Shown in pieces: positions 13,192 to 24,139 of a stretch of DNA of 64,000 nucleotides; the stretch's first letter is position 1, and each line of letters opens with the position of its first letter. This DNA comes from Phanerochaete sordida (lineage: Eukaryota; Basidiomycota; Agaricomycetes; Polyporales; Phanerochaetaceae), in NCBI GenBank assembly GCA_019973155.2, contig BPQB01000108.1:34129-98128 (forward strand). The letters are read 5' to 3'. The notes under the pieces were generated by a model that worked only from the letters and a program-made list of their open reading frames with translations, did not search any database and was not told the origin of the DNA. A program made the position numbers and the translations under genes.

Positions 13192-13890
13192 ATTGCGCGG
13201 GAGCGAAGACAAGGTGAGTTGGAGTTGCTCTCGTCTGCCCTTCGCAACGCTCACACAGCATGCTATAAATCTTATTCTGGAACACCTTTCTTCGAAGCAC
13301 CATGCTTGCGTGTAACACTACGATATAGGATATCTTGCTCAGTCTCCAACAATAATCCTTATCTTGTTCGCCCAATAATCACCCGTGTATGAGTGACCAA
13401 TGGCGTTATCCTCTGTATGCCAATACGAACTCATATGTCTAGCTGTACAGTATCGCTGTCGATGTTGCTGTTGAACACATAAACCTTGCGGAGAGCTACG
13501 ATTCTGCCTCTTCCGCATTCTAAGAGGCTGGAGGCGAGCCTAGAGAGACGCAGATGGTGCTTAAAGCCATCAACTGACCAGCTTTGCGTGGAGGCACCGG
13601 GCCTTGAACCCCGTTAAATAGCCACCCTTCGAGATACCCCTCCAGTCACCTCTGGTTGCACTCTGACAGGTACGGCATGCCATGCGTGCCGTTGGTCGCA
13701 TAGCAGTCCCGCTGGGACCATAGGGACCGCATCCGGCGAGGGACCGACCCGACGGCGGGCCGAGTTCGCGCCAGCGTCGAGCGTCGGGCGGCGGGGCTGG
13801 AGACAGAGGTCAGGTGAGCCCGTTTATTCGTGTTCAACAAGCACACGTGATCGCCACTGCCAGCCCCGCCAGCCCCGCCAGCCTCCAGAG

Positions 13891-13900
13891 TATAAATACC
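13891..13900 (+). promoter_or_regulatory. TATA box inside the dispersed repeat
   Basis: The sequence tataaatacc is identical in all three repeat copies (also 39821-39830 plus and 50627-50636 minus). It follows a short run of GCCAGCCCC-like units and precedes a C-rich stretch. This arrangement fits an RNA polymerase II core promoter; transcription is inferred, not shown. Confidence 0.5.
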
Positions 13901-14165
13901 CCCGGGCCCCCCGCTCAGGCTCTTCAGCGGGTCCTGTCACTCGCGAAAGCGTGGACTGGGTGCACCCCCGCTCGGCAGGTTCTCATCCATTTGCCGCCTG
14001 GGGGACGTCCCTCTCCTGGGTTTACCGAGGGCCGCTTCACAGCGGATCACCTGGATTTTCACTCTAAGGTGGCCCGGCCTACGCCTCACACGGCTACGCT
14101 GGGTTCCTCGAGGTTGGTGTACGCCTCCGGGCTGCCGGCCGACCTGTCGAACGGACCCGCAAGGT

Positions 14166-14207
14166 CCTTCGGCGGGCTCCCCGAAGGAGGGGCGACTCCG
14201 GTCGCCC
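14166..14207 (+). other. Twin perfect hairpins in the repeat core
   Basis: Two hairpins follow each other. The first pairs CCTTCGG (14166-14172) with CCGAAGG (14181-14187) around an 8-nt loop. The second pairs GGGCGAC (14190-14196) with GTCGCCC (14201-14207) around TCCG. Both are unchanged in copy 2 (40097-40138) and copy 3 (50320-50361, opposite strand). If the repeat is transcribed from its TATA box, these would form a compact structured RNA; that is an inference. Confidence 0.45.
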
Positions 14208-14611
14208 TGGGTGTGGGCTTCTTCGCAGCCTTCGGGACAAGTACCCTGCGCGACCTTGGTCTGCAGGCGAAACCAGCACACACCAAATATTATTTCTGCG
14301 CGTCAACAGCCCCTTGTACCTCACGTCGATAGCTACAATAAACACATTCACGCATTATCTTTCTCTGCCGTGTGCCTCCTGCCCTGCGCTCTGCGATGCC
14401 GAGCATCGTGACACTTGGTCACCGTTACCAGTAACGCTGGCAGCATAGAGCGAGGTGGACGCGCTCTCTTTTCTGTCACTCCTATAGCTCGCGCCCTCCT
14501 TTGGCTCCTATTTCTCCTTCGTTTCGTCTGGGTGTCCATCCACGGCGTCCGCCAAGCCTTGGCAAGCAGCGTCTTATCCCTCGTTGCGTTCAGTGGTATG
14601 TCTAGGGTCGT

Positions 14612-14620
14612 CTCTATAAA
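14612..14620 (+). promoter_or_regulatory. Possible TATA box of BTB-like gene A
   Basis: The sequence ctctataaa lies about 80 bp before the chosen ATG at 14700, a usual distance for a fungal TATA-containing promoter with a short leader. No other support is available. Confidence 0.35.
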
Positions 14621-14699
14621 CCAACGTCTCACCGACATCCCTAGGCGCACCAGTTGCAGCCCTCTCAAGCCTTTCATATTCTTTACGCTGCGTGCGTCG

Positions 14700-15756
14700 A
14701 TGGCCTCCGCCAATCGCTCTGAACACGCGCTGTTCAACAATGTCACCGACGTCCTCCTCGTCGCTTCCGATGGTACGCAAATCCCCGCCAACAAGACGAT
14801 TCTTGCGCTGGGGTCGCCCGTGTTCGAGAAGGAGTTCGCAGGTCCCCTGGCCTACTCCGACGACATCGCTGGCGAGCGCGGCCTACCCATGCTTCCCGTG
14901 CCCTTCGAGCCCCCAATCGTCCGCGATCTGATAGGCTGCTGTCGACCTGGACACTACGAGACTGAGACCACCTCCGCTGACCCCCCGGCTATGCTCCATC
15001 TCATCGACGCGCTCAACATATACGGCATACGCGGCGTCTCCGATGAATTCTTTACGTCCGAGCTTGCCATCTATTCCCCCGAGTCTCGCGATCTGGTCAT
15101 CGCGGCCTACGCCGTGGCTTTCTCGCACGCCTTGGAGGACGGCATGCGCGTTACTGCAGAGGCTTGCATGAACTTACCCCTGCTGGACCTCATGGTCGTC
15201 CTCCCACATACGTTCCCATACACGCCCACGTTCAGAGCCCGCGAGCGAGGCCGACTGTACGCCTTCTGGATCGCCCGCAGTGACGCTCTTCAAGCCCTCC
15301 TGATGTCCGACGGGGTCACAGCGCTGCCTTGGCTTACGGATCCCAACTACGTGTTCTTCAAGTGCGACCACTTCAACCTCAATACGCGCAGACTGCCCAT
15401 CTACGACAATCGCAAAGTCATCATGTCCCCGAAGTGGTTTCACGATCTGTGCCGTGAGCTGCGCAAGGCTCTCGAGGCTAAGCCCGTGGCGGACACTATT
15501 CGAACGTTTGCCATCCCGGACAAGATACGGACACGGTTCTGCCCGAAGTGCGGAGAAGAGAATACCATGTCTGCCCTCAAGGAGCTGTTATCCCGCCTGA
15601 CGGACAGGGCTGAGGCTTTACGCTACACCGTAGGTGGCCGTCCATCGTCAAATTGGGGCAGTATATTGACTGACGCTCTCGTAGGTCCTCATCGACACGT
15701 CGTTCCCTGAACGTCTGGAAAAGCTTTTGGTAGCGCGGGAGAAGGCGGCGCCATGA
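14700..15756 (+). CDS. BTB/POZ-like protein A, 333 aa
   Basis: The N-terminal part reads as a BTB/POZ fold: DVLLVASDGTQIPANK near residues 17-32, followed by the segment where family members carry the line that sets what they guard (ILALGSPVFEKEF). BTB domains mediate dimerisation and partner recruitment, often for ubiquitin ligases or transcription; the role here is unknown. The C-terminal part has a CxxC-type motif, FCPKCG, near residue 280. Exons are 14700-15629 and 15685-15756, joined in phase 0 by an intron with GTAGGT...TAG borders; the total is 334 codons. The ATG at 14700 was chosen because homology to gene B starts just after it, although the frame is open upstream. It is a paralogue of 58910-59954, with equal length, the same motif position and the same last intron. 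No membrane segment is visible. Confidence 0.8.
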
Positions 15757-15759
15757 AGT

Positions 15760-17865
15760 GGACTCCTTCATCATTGTCTTCATCGTCCTCGTTAGCCATT
15801 ATCATCATCATCCCAGGAACACAAATTACGGACTTCTTCAGCACTCAATTCGAGACCTAAACTGTTGTGTAATTCATGTATCATTTTTGGACGATTGTAG
15901 AGACCTGTGTTCTGTAATGTAGTAGCTCTTGTAATTTAGTATACGACCCAAGATGTCTTCATTAGCGTACGCTGTACCCGTCCCCCCTCATACCCACATG
16001 CCTGTGCAAATTTGATAGCTCCTCCGTGGTTCCCGCATATACTACATAAAATTAGCACGAGCACGCATGTTCTGAGCTCTGCGTTGGCCCCTAGTGGGCT
16101 GCTGGTCGCCCGCACATGTACGAATGCAAGCGCACCTAGTATGTGCTATGCTCGCGATGAAGAGTGTGGCTGGCATCGGTCGAGCATCGGACGACGACGG
16201 GTTCGCCTACGTCCATCGCGTAGCATGGTGTACGGTCAAGCCACGAGTCCGCCCAGGTCAACGTACGACGAGCAAACTGCCTCTACATCTGCCTGGTCAA
16301 CGGTACGCCCAGTCCAGCGAGGTCCCCAGTCGCCAAAGTTTGGGTTCAGGACGTTCGCGTTGTGTGACCGCATGCATATATTCGCAGATGACTACATCAA
16401 AGGGCGTAGCAGGAGCGGACGAATATAGCGACGCCATCGCGCAGCGCCCAACGAACGCCTGTCTACTGCGCATAGACGTACAGAGTCAGCGAGGGAGCGT
16501 GACGTAAGAGCTCGCGGGGACGTACTGGAAGTGCTGGATGGCTGGCGCATTCCTGTAGACCAGGCCGATGCTCACAGGCCCTGATCCTCCCAAATATCCC
16601 AGCTCGACGCGCTCCTCTCGTGCTTCACATGACGTTCGCGACCAGGCACATCGATACTCTGCTCCTCACAAGGCGAGTGGATCGAGGTGCAAGCAGCCGT
16701 TGGCGCGTGCGGCTGTGGCGAGAGAGGCGGGCCCACCGAGCACGCAGGGCCATGCAACCTTCGACTGCATAGACTGCGGCCCAGTATGAGCAACGACGAA
16801 GTTGATAGTAAACGCCTTCTCAGTTGAGTAGCGTACATGCTGAAATTGATCCTACGTCTTCGCGTGAGTAGGTGCGGATCAAGTAAAGGGCCGACTCGAC
16901 GCACCTCGCGGTACAGGTGAGCGACAGGCAGGAAAGAGCCTCCGAGATGAGGTGAGCCTATCAGACGTGGGAAAGTCTGAGTATATGCCAAATGGACAGA
17001 ACGAAGAGGCGCACCTGCATCACCAATCTCGCCTCTGAGACACCTGCACTATGCGGTTCATCGTCTAAGCCCGGGGCTGCCCTGGTTGTCTAGGGCCTCG
17101 TGCACCAGCCTTGGCGATGTACGAAAGAAGAGGCATAGCCGATGCTTCCCTGCCCGAACGACCGCCGCTTCTGCTCAAGAGATGGTTCCAGTTTGAGGTA
17201 GCGCACATGAAGGTAGTGAGGACGGATGTCGAGGAGAGATATGGTGAGGCGATCTCCCAAGCCGGAGCCTGACCATACGCCCAGCCTCGGAACCAGGGCA
17301 CGATTTCAAGAGTTGGATACTGACGGTCCAGGGATGGGATGTATTCTAGTTCTGTACGGGAGGCGTCATCATCCATATCGTGTCATAACCGCGTAGCGTT
17401 GCGCACCTCAAAGTGCGACCACTTGTCCTCCGGCCTGACGCCGAGCCCGCTTACGTCGTCCATAGGCCCCAGGCTTGTGCAGCATTCGCTCCATCGACGA
17501 GTATCTCTAACATCTCAGAGCCATCAGCAAGAGGCTCAACAGTGAGTGAGGAAGAGCATGCATCAAGTGATAGCGCTTGTCCTATAAATGAGAGCTGAAG
17601 AGCGTGGCTGAACGAGATGACGGCGTATTACTTCCGCCGCGAGCCATGCGGAGGTCTGCAGTTCAGCATATAGAGGCTCGCTCGGCACGGTACATACACA
17701 ATTTGCCTCCGCAGTTCTGCATGGGGGCGCAATTGTCGGACAATGACCTGGGTGAAACCGAGGAATCGAAGGCGGCCCGAGTGATATATTCCTTGAGTAA
17801 GTGGGCCCAAGTCCTCGTCTTTTCCGGAACTTTTAGGCTCAACATTTTGTCTCTACATCATCAAC
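15760..17865. other. No recognisable gene
   Basis: The first 200 bp hold a T-rich stretch that may include the gene A 3' end. The rest has only short competing frames, such as 16094-16507 plus (137 codons), with no domain and no credible splice pattern. Confidence 0.45.
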
Positions 17866-17867
17866 CA

Positions 17868-18290
17868 GAAGTCTTAGCGTAAGAATCGCAAGACCGAACT
17901 GTGGCCCAATGCACTCACAGCGAGCAAAGTGACGTGTTCCCAAGACCCGGTCGCGAGGGGGAATCGGCGATATGCACCGGCCGTGGATTCGATGGGGACC
18001 TTGTTCAACGCGGAGAGAGAGGAGGTAGTACTGTACTCCGCCCTCGGACGCTCAGATGTAGCCAGAGAAACTGAGGGTTGTGGACGGGCGAAGGTCGCGG
18101 TCGTCGCAGGCGGGCAGACAGGCGCCCGCGAAGCCCTTTTCGGGAGGGCGCATCACCGACGACGCCACCACGAGATCGATCGGGCCCGCACGGCGGTTCT
18201 TCCCTTCGCCCTGTCCACGACCACTCGCTGCGTTCGTCGAGACCCCCAGCCTGTCCACGGATACGCGGCCTGTACATACGTCGCCACCGT
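17868..18290 (+). repeat. Dispersed repeat B, copy 1
   Basis: This stretch matches 45146-45592 on the same strand. Both start near the motif aagtcttagcg and share gcgagcaaag, a near-identical block gggcgcatcaccgacgacgc (about 18146-18165 here) and then gatcgatcgggcccgcacgg. The match is strongest in the last 150 bp and weaker with indels before that. Long open frames cross it on both strands but disagree between copies. The element class is unknown. Confidence 0.7.
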
Positions 18291-18299
18291 GCCCAGAAT

Positions 18300-21200
18300 G
18301 CAGCGTGCGCGCGAACGCTGACCTGCGCGGTACCACAGGCCGCCCGCACAAGGCCCGACCCAGCTTTGAAGCGGGCTGCAAAACGAAGGCCCGGGAGGGA
18401 ATCCTAACCCGGGAAAGCTCTCCGCCATCTTGGAAAGCCGTTGGGTTTAAATGTATCATGCGCGTAAAATACTGTCGGAGCGCTGATCGAGGATCCTTCG
18501 TAGGCCTCCAGTCCCACGCTTGGATCTTCCTCGCAGCGGCACAGCGTTGGACATCGGGGCACAGCAAGTCTGCCACTGCCATGCTACACAGTCATCTCGC
18601 CCCGCGGAGCCATATGTTTATAGGTATGCGACGTGCGAATCTATCCTCTTACAACGTCAGACGTAGGTTTGGCTGTTGCTCAAACCGGACGCGCGTAACC
18701 CCACTGTCGGGCACCACAGACGTGCCAGGCGGCAGTCCAACCACCCGACGTGTACTTTCATAACGGCTCTGCCATCATCCTGCTGATTTTTTCTCACAGA
18801 TGCCAAAGAAGAGGCCGATTATAGTCGCAGGGCTGGCCGTTCTCGCAGTGAGCTTGCCCACTTTGCCAGTTTTGGACCTCGAACCCAGGAGCCGAACCAT
18901 ATGGCGCAGATTCCATGCGGTATGCTGATCGTGTCCAGAAGAACACTTGTCCCGGCTCGTGCGACGCTCGAAACTCGTGCTTGTGCGGGGTGTTGCTCGC
19001 GCCGCCATGGTGAGTCTCCCGCTTGTCGCAAGTGTCGAGGTGGTGCTGACCGTGTTTAGCAGCGTGTTGCGTGTCGGCGACATTGCTCGCTGGGCACCTG
19101 GTCATCAAAATCCCGCTAAGGTGCCCCCACACTGAGTCTCGCGCGCTCCACATATGCTTCAGCTCGTACTTACCAACGTCGCCAGCCCTCTCATCGAACT
19201 TGAGGCCCTCCTCGACGGAAGCCGAACACTCGCATTTGCGCGCTGGCCTGGGCGTTGAATTAAACTCGGCTCGTCGCCGAGGTTTGCTCGCAGACCAAGG
19301 TCAGCGGCGCACGCACCGTGTCATCGAAGCCATTAATGCTCACCGAGACCCTCCAGGCCCGCTTCCCGGGAGGCCAAAGACCATACTTCCACCGCGCGGC
19401 GCCGACGCACTGGCCCGTGACAGCGCGCACGGCTCTCGCAGGACCGCAGCGCTCACGGAAGAGGCCTCGCGCGTGGAGGACGCCGTCCCAGCAGAATCGC
19501 TCGCCGGACGCCCATCGACTGAATTTCCGCTACCGACCCTCCGCGGACGACGACGACGGACTCTCGGCCTGCGCCCGCTGGAACCCTCCGTAGTCGAGAC
19601 GTCATGCGCGGCCGCCGCCCCGCTCCCCGGGTGTCGAACACACCAAGTTCGACTTCCGTCCTCGGCGCCCTCGCGCCCGTCGGCAGTGGCAAGGACTCAT
19701 CATATCGGCGACGCGCACGCAGTGAACGTGTCGGACGGCAGCCTGTGCACATACGCGGGTTGCCAGACGGCGGGTGCGGGGGAGACCGCTCGAAGGCCGC
19801 GCGTCGTCCGCGCGCCGCCTGCGCAAGAGTCTTGGTAAGCTCTGGCACGAACAGCGTGCGCAGACCATGACTTACCACGACGCACAGTGGCAGCCGACAT
19901 CCGCGCTCCGCCAAGCCTTGGCCAGTCGCGGAAGAATCGGATCTCGACGGCGGGGCCTCTGTGCGCGCTGCGCGGACACAGCGATTCCAGCCAGGATAGC
20001 TCGAGGTCAGTACTCTTTATGTTTCCTCGGCGTGGTTGTGCTCACCGGGTGCTTTCGGCAGCCGCGGCGGTGCGCGGTCCTCGCTCGCCCAGCGCGGAAA
20101 TATTGGCTCTCGACGCGCGGGCAGTGCGCAAGTAGCTGGAAGCGGCCCACAGTGTCACCGAAGGTTCATGGAGTGGGAAAAGTGTGTGCGTAGCGCGAAT
20201 GTTCAAAGAATGACACTAACCGAGTATCTTCTGCAGCCGCGACGCCGCTCGTCAGGCGCGGAAATCTTAATTACCACGCGTGGACTTCGCGCAGGGACTT
20301 AGGCGCAACAACGAAGGTCAGTAATGACTCAAAATGCGTAATGGCGTAGTATTCATTGCGTCCGCGTTAGCAGGACCCTCGCGCAGCACGCACAGCGACC
20401 CCGCTCGTCGGACAGCAAAATCTTGAATTAAAAATGCCCCAGGGCGTCCCACAGGCCTTTGATGACGCGCGTCATCTCAAAATGAAAGGCAATTGGGTGA
20501 GTACTGCTCTGCGGTGGGAAATCTCTCGCTGACCAGCTGCTTCCTGCAGTCACGGCCACCCCAAACGTCAACGCGCGCACCTTGCGCGAGCCATTAGACA
20601 GCGCACCATGTCAGCACAGACTGAGAAAGCATACTAACCACCTGTCAGAATTTATGGACGTTCGCTATTCCGAGCTCGCGCTCACGGCGCTCGTGCGCTA
20701 TTTGTTTACATGTATTTGTTCTATCTTAGCACCATCGTAGCGTACCTGGAGATCCGTCGTTAGGCATCGAGTCATGTTGTAGGTACATAGGGCTCACCGA
20801 ATCGACCGCAACGCCTCGCGCGTTTGCTCCTTGACCGCCACCCCCCGTCCGCGCGACCCCGCTTTTCAACACCACCTACCCATCTCGTTGAAGCCTCCAG
20901 AATCTTTGCACGGCCCTTGTCGAGGCCCTTTTCGCTGCACGACATGATCTTGGATTTTCGACGCTCAGACTTCGCGCGCGCCCCTACAAAGAGGCGACAA
21001 ACACGGTCAGCACGTACCGGGAATGCGCACAAACCACGCACTTATTTCGCTTGCTGTGATCTCTATCTGTATTTTAATTGGTGCTTTGATTCTGCTTCCC
21101 TAACCTATGGCCTTTCCCAGCGCAATGTCTCCAGGAACGGCCGGTAGCAGCCTGGCAGGACCCCGCAAACCACCTACCGTGACGCGCCCAACTACAGCAA

Positions 21201-21490
21201 GAAGCCTGGACTTCAGAACCATCAGGAAAAGCGCGTTGGCCCTGAGACGCCCTGACGAAGCTTCATCAGGGCGCCTCAGGGCATCTCAGACGCATCAGGG
21301 CGTTTAGCGTCAGCCGGCGCATTTTGTCAGGCTTGTCAGTGCCTCAGACCAGAATTGCGCGCACTCTCTTGGGCTCAAGGTGCGCAAATTATTCCTGAAA
21401 TTTTTCCCCAAGTACTGACGCCTTCTGTACTATGTTCCGAAGACAAAATCGGCTTCTGCAAAGAATGTTTAGGTGGGGATTCGAAACCCC
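18300..21490. other. Gene-poor; degenerate tandem units near 20.06-20.6 kb
   Basis: Between about 20057 and 20600 a motif like gcagccgcg...cgctcg followed by gcgcggaaat recurs at irregular spacing of roughly 160-180 bp (near 20057, 20233 and 20390). This suggests an old, degenerate tandem array. The block 19300-19900 has long frames on both strands, rich in Arg, Ala and Pro, which I take as GC artefacts. No known domain was seen. Confidence 0.35.
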
Positions 21491-21497
21491 GCATTTA

Positions 21498-21694
21498 GGC
21501 CCTGATCAGGCTCCTTCCCTTGCCGTCCTTCCGAGCGAGAGGTCTGCGCGGGCCCTCAGCTCAACGGCATGCTTTGTGTAACTAGCCAATGATAATCATT
21601 TGTGACCACGTGCGACCTACTTCCATTTCGGGCCCAAGCGCAGGACCTCTCGCTCTCCAGGACGGCTGGCACCAAACATTGGAGCCAAACAAAG
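21498..21694 (+). repeat. Left arm of ~200 bp inverted repeat pair
   Basis: It is the reverse complement, with about 85% identity by eye, of 23383-23583. Shared blocks include tccttccgag, aggtctgcgcgggccctca, cgggcccaagcgcaggacct and tccaggacggctggcacca. The two arms lie 1.69 kb apart. The arms could be long terminal inverted repeats of a non-autonomous DNA element, or two copies of one short repeat in opposite orientation. Confidence 0.75.
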
Positions 21695-23382
21695 GAACCT
21701 CGCCATCAATTGCTGCTCGCGTGGCCAATTTCGAGAAATCCTCGCGCAGAGCTGTACGGTATCGACCGCTTTTGGCAGACGTGCGCCCCAAATGAGGAGA
21801 CTCGCCCGCCGCCAACCTTCCTCTCGTCCCGCTTCCTCGCAGCCCTGCCCTTCACACGAATGAAAGCCCTTGACAAACCCTTTGACTACGGCATAATATA
21901 CTCACCTCAACGCTCTCCGGCTGTCACAAATTAAGAACGAACTCTGGTACGCCGCGCATTCGCTGTCAAATGTCGACAGTGAGGGCTTGAGCACGCCGCA
22001 ATTTTCGGCAGCTTTCTCAGCTTCTCCTCAGTGAGCATGTGTAGCTATCGGCGGGACACTCCGGGGGATACAGAGCAGGTGCAGCATTCAGGGGTTGGGG
22101 CAAGAGTGGAGTACTCATGGTGAGTGGCCACGAACCGAGCTGCTGCTCTATGAAGTTCACTTTGCAGGCTACCGGTCACATGGTGCACGAAGAACCTGCG
22201 CCTCGTGCACGGCAAGCTCGCAAGGACAGAGGTGAAGGTGTGCGCCGCAGCAGTTGAGCGCGGCACTGAGAAGAGCAACGTCCCACGAAACGCGGCGCGA
22301 GCAGCGCGTCCCAGGCATCACAGCCGGGTGTGTGCGACTGACACCGATATTCTGCCTACCACCCTGGGACCACCTCGAGCGCGCCGCAGTCGATGACGAG
22401 GGTGACGAGGGTCGTAGGCCTTCCTGGCCCTGTCGCGGCTTGGCCGGCAGCCTCGAGCTCGCTCAACCTCGGGCTCGCGCGGAGGATGCGCGACAAGTGA
22501 CTTGTGGTGCGTGCCTCTCCTCCGATGCGAGAACATGCTCACTGACGTGCTGCAGATGCTGCAAAATGAGATTTATGACAGGTCTCCCCATCGTCGACCA
22601 CGCGCTCGTTCTCCTCGATCAGAAGACAGAATACAAAGATGCTCAAGGTGTGCCGCAGTGTCGAGCCCATGCCTTAGGGACCTTTTCTGCGTGCTCTTGC
22701 TCCGCTGCATGCCGCGCTCCCCAGCTGTCCTGCTCTACATTGCTGGGGAGCTCGGGATGACTTTCGAGCGCGTCGAGCTGCATCAAGACTGCGAACGCGC
22801 GCCGACTGCTGTCTGGCCCATCCACGGCGCGTGCAGTGCCCCTGCCCATTGCGACGTTGGTGCTCCAAGGAGGGGCGCACGAACACCGCGCCCACGTGAG
22901 GCCTAGGAAGCGTGCCTGGCACCCCACGCTTTCGAGCACAATGCCACAGAGCCCGTTCAAGGGCAGCCAGGAGTGCAGGAACGCCGCCACTCAGCCACTG
23001 CTGACGCTCTCGCAAAGCTGTGTAGGTTCCATGTCAGCGCGGCCCCCAAAGGATGCAGCAGCGACGCGACCAGCCCGTGCCCGCTCTGGATAGCGGCGTG
23101 CTTGGTGAAGGACGCCTCCCAGTCATGCGCGCTGGCCTACGTGCCCGGGTTCGCAGTGGACCATGAAAAGCATGACAAGGCAACTGACCTCACGCTCTAC
23201 CCAGCAACAACGCGCCGCCCAACACGCACACACGTCACACTGGTATGGAGTATATACAAGGTAGTTCTACATGTCATATGTCGGACTGCTCGCGCTGCCT
23301 CAGGCCCTCATCTTCGAATAAACCTATTTCTACAATATATTGCGTGGTGGCGCTAGGTGCGATTACTACATTTGGGAGGCTG
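21695..23382. other. Spacer between inverted arms, no transposase seen
   Basis: The 1.69 kb between the arms has several medium frames (for example 22254-22760 plus, 168 codons) that are Cys/Arg/Ala-rich and conflict with equally long minus frames. No DDE, zinc-finger or helicase motif is visible. If the arms belong to one element, it is non-autonomous. Confidence 0.45.
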
Positions 23383-23583
23383 CTTTGTTTGGCTCCAATG
23401 TTTGGTGCCAGCCGTCCTGGAGAGTGGGAGGTCCTGCGCTTGGGCCCGAAAAGGAAGGATATGACGTAACACAAATGAACGCTTGTGATTGGCTAGTTAC
23501 ATGAAGCCCGCCGTTTGGCCTGAGGGCCCGCGCAGACCTCCCACTCGGAAGGACGGCATGGGAAGGAGCCTGGGCCCTGATCG
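23383..23583 (-). repeat. Right arm of ~200 bp inverted repeat pair
   Basis: This is the partner of 21498-21694 in opposite orientation. Its outer edge runs into a 45 bp stretch (23573-23617) that recurs inverted at 36157-36201, so this arm carries extra sequence not found at the left arm. Confidence 0.75.
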
Positions 23584-23813
23584 GCAACGCTGGCGGTCGC
23601 GGCGGTCGTGCGGTCGCAGTGGTCGTGCCTTCCCGAGCGCTGTGACGGCTTGTGACCCAGCGCTTGCCTAATGCGGCAACACGCACGCGCAAGCTGCGTG
23701 CTCGCCGTGAGGCATGCGCAGAGGTCGTCGCGGCCTCGCAGGCTGCGATCCTTGCCTCCGTACACACTCTACACCCACTGTCCTTACCTTAGACTATAAT
23801 ATACTCGATTCTA

Positions 23814-24081
23814 TGGCCAAATCCTCCGCTAGATCCGCTCCAAATGCGCCAAAAGCACGTAACTCCCCCTTAGCCTGGACCACTGCAGCCTCCCGGAAGC
23901 TTCTGGCCGTTCTCCAGGACGAGAAGCAGCTCGGGAGGGCAGGCGACAATGGGTTCAAGCAGTGCAAGGACCGCTTTGCAACTGTGAGTACTCGAGTTTT
24001 GGTATTTAAATTATGTCTTTATTGTCATACAGCTCTTCAGCCACTACAAGATTATCAAGCAATTACGATTTCTGAATTTAT
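23814..24081 (+). pseudogene. N-terminal half of a Myb/SANT-like transposon protein
   Basis: The ATG at 23814 opens a basic leader followed by WTTAASRKLLAVLQDEKQLG and a CKDRF motif. An intron with GTGAGT...CAG borders (about 23982-24030) then joins to LFSHYKIIKQLR. This order (aromatic Trp, helix, 'C(K)xR(Y/F)', helix ending in LR) is that of the fungal Myb/SANT-like DNA-binding proteins that accompany Harbinger transposases. In such proteins the next motif is SGFGW. Here the frame stops six codons later instead. The missing part of the family, beginning exactly at SGFGW, is found on the same strand at 33694-34562. The piece is thus either a truncated copy or half of a split gene. Confidence 0.45.
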
Positions 24082-24139
24082 GAAGAAACGTTTATATTCC
24101 ACCCCCGGCCCTACGGGCAGATTTTGACCTCGTGGACTC

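Larger units (their letters stand above)
13740..14291 (+). repeat. TATA repeat, copy 1 (shortened)
   Basis: This is the first of three copies (others at 39555-40612, plus, and 49850-50912, minus). From the box tataaatacc (13891-13900) to the motif cacacaccaaatatt (about 14277-14291) the copies are nearly identical. Upstream lies a GC-rich block that is more diverged here than between copies 2 and 3. The roughly 370 bp tail shared by copies 2 and 3 is missing or unrecognisable, so this copy is shortened. A plus frame at 13814-14332 is open, but the differences between copies mostly change amino acids, so coding is doubtful. The element class is unknown; no reverse transcriptase, terminal repeat or target duplication was found. 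Confidence 0.85.

Noticed and set aside
13588..13612. ggttcaa-like stretch on the minus strand resembling a tRNA T-loop
   Set aside because: The flanking bases do not form a 5 bp stem, and no acceptor stem partner was found.
14415..14699. Upstream extension of BTB-like gene A (95 more codons)
   Set aside because: It begins at a non-ATG codon, includes a hydrophobic run not seen in gene B, and homology between the paralogues starts only after the ATG at 14700.
21477..21497. T-arm-like sequence gattcgaaacccc, possible tRNA or tRNA-derived repeat
   Set aside because: The stem does not pair around a 7-nt loop, and no D-arm, anticodon arm or A box lies upstream at the right distance.
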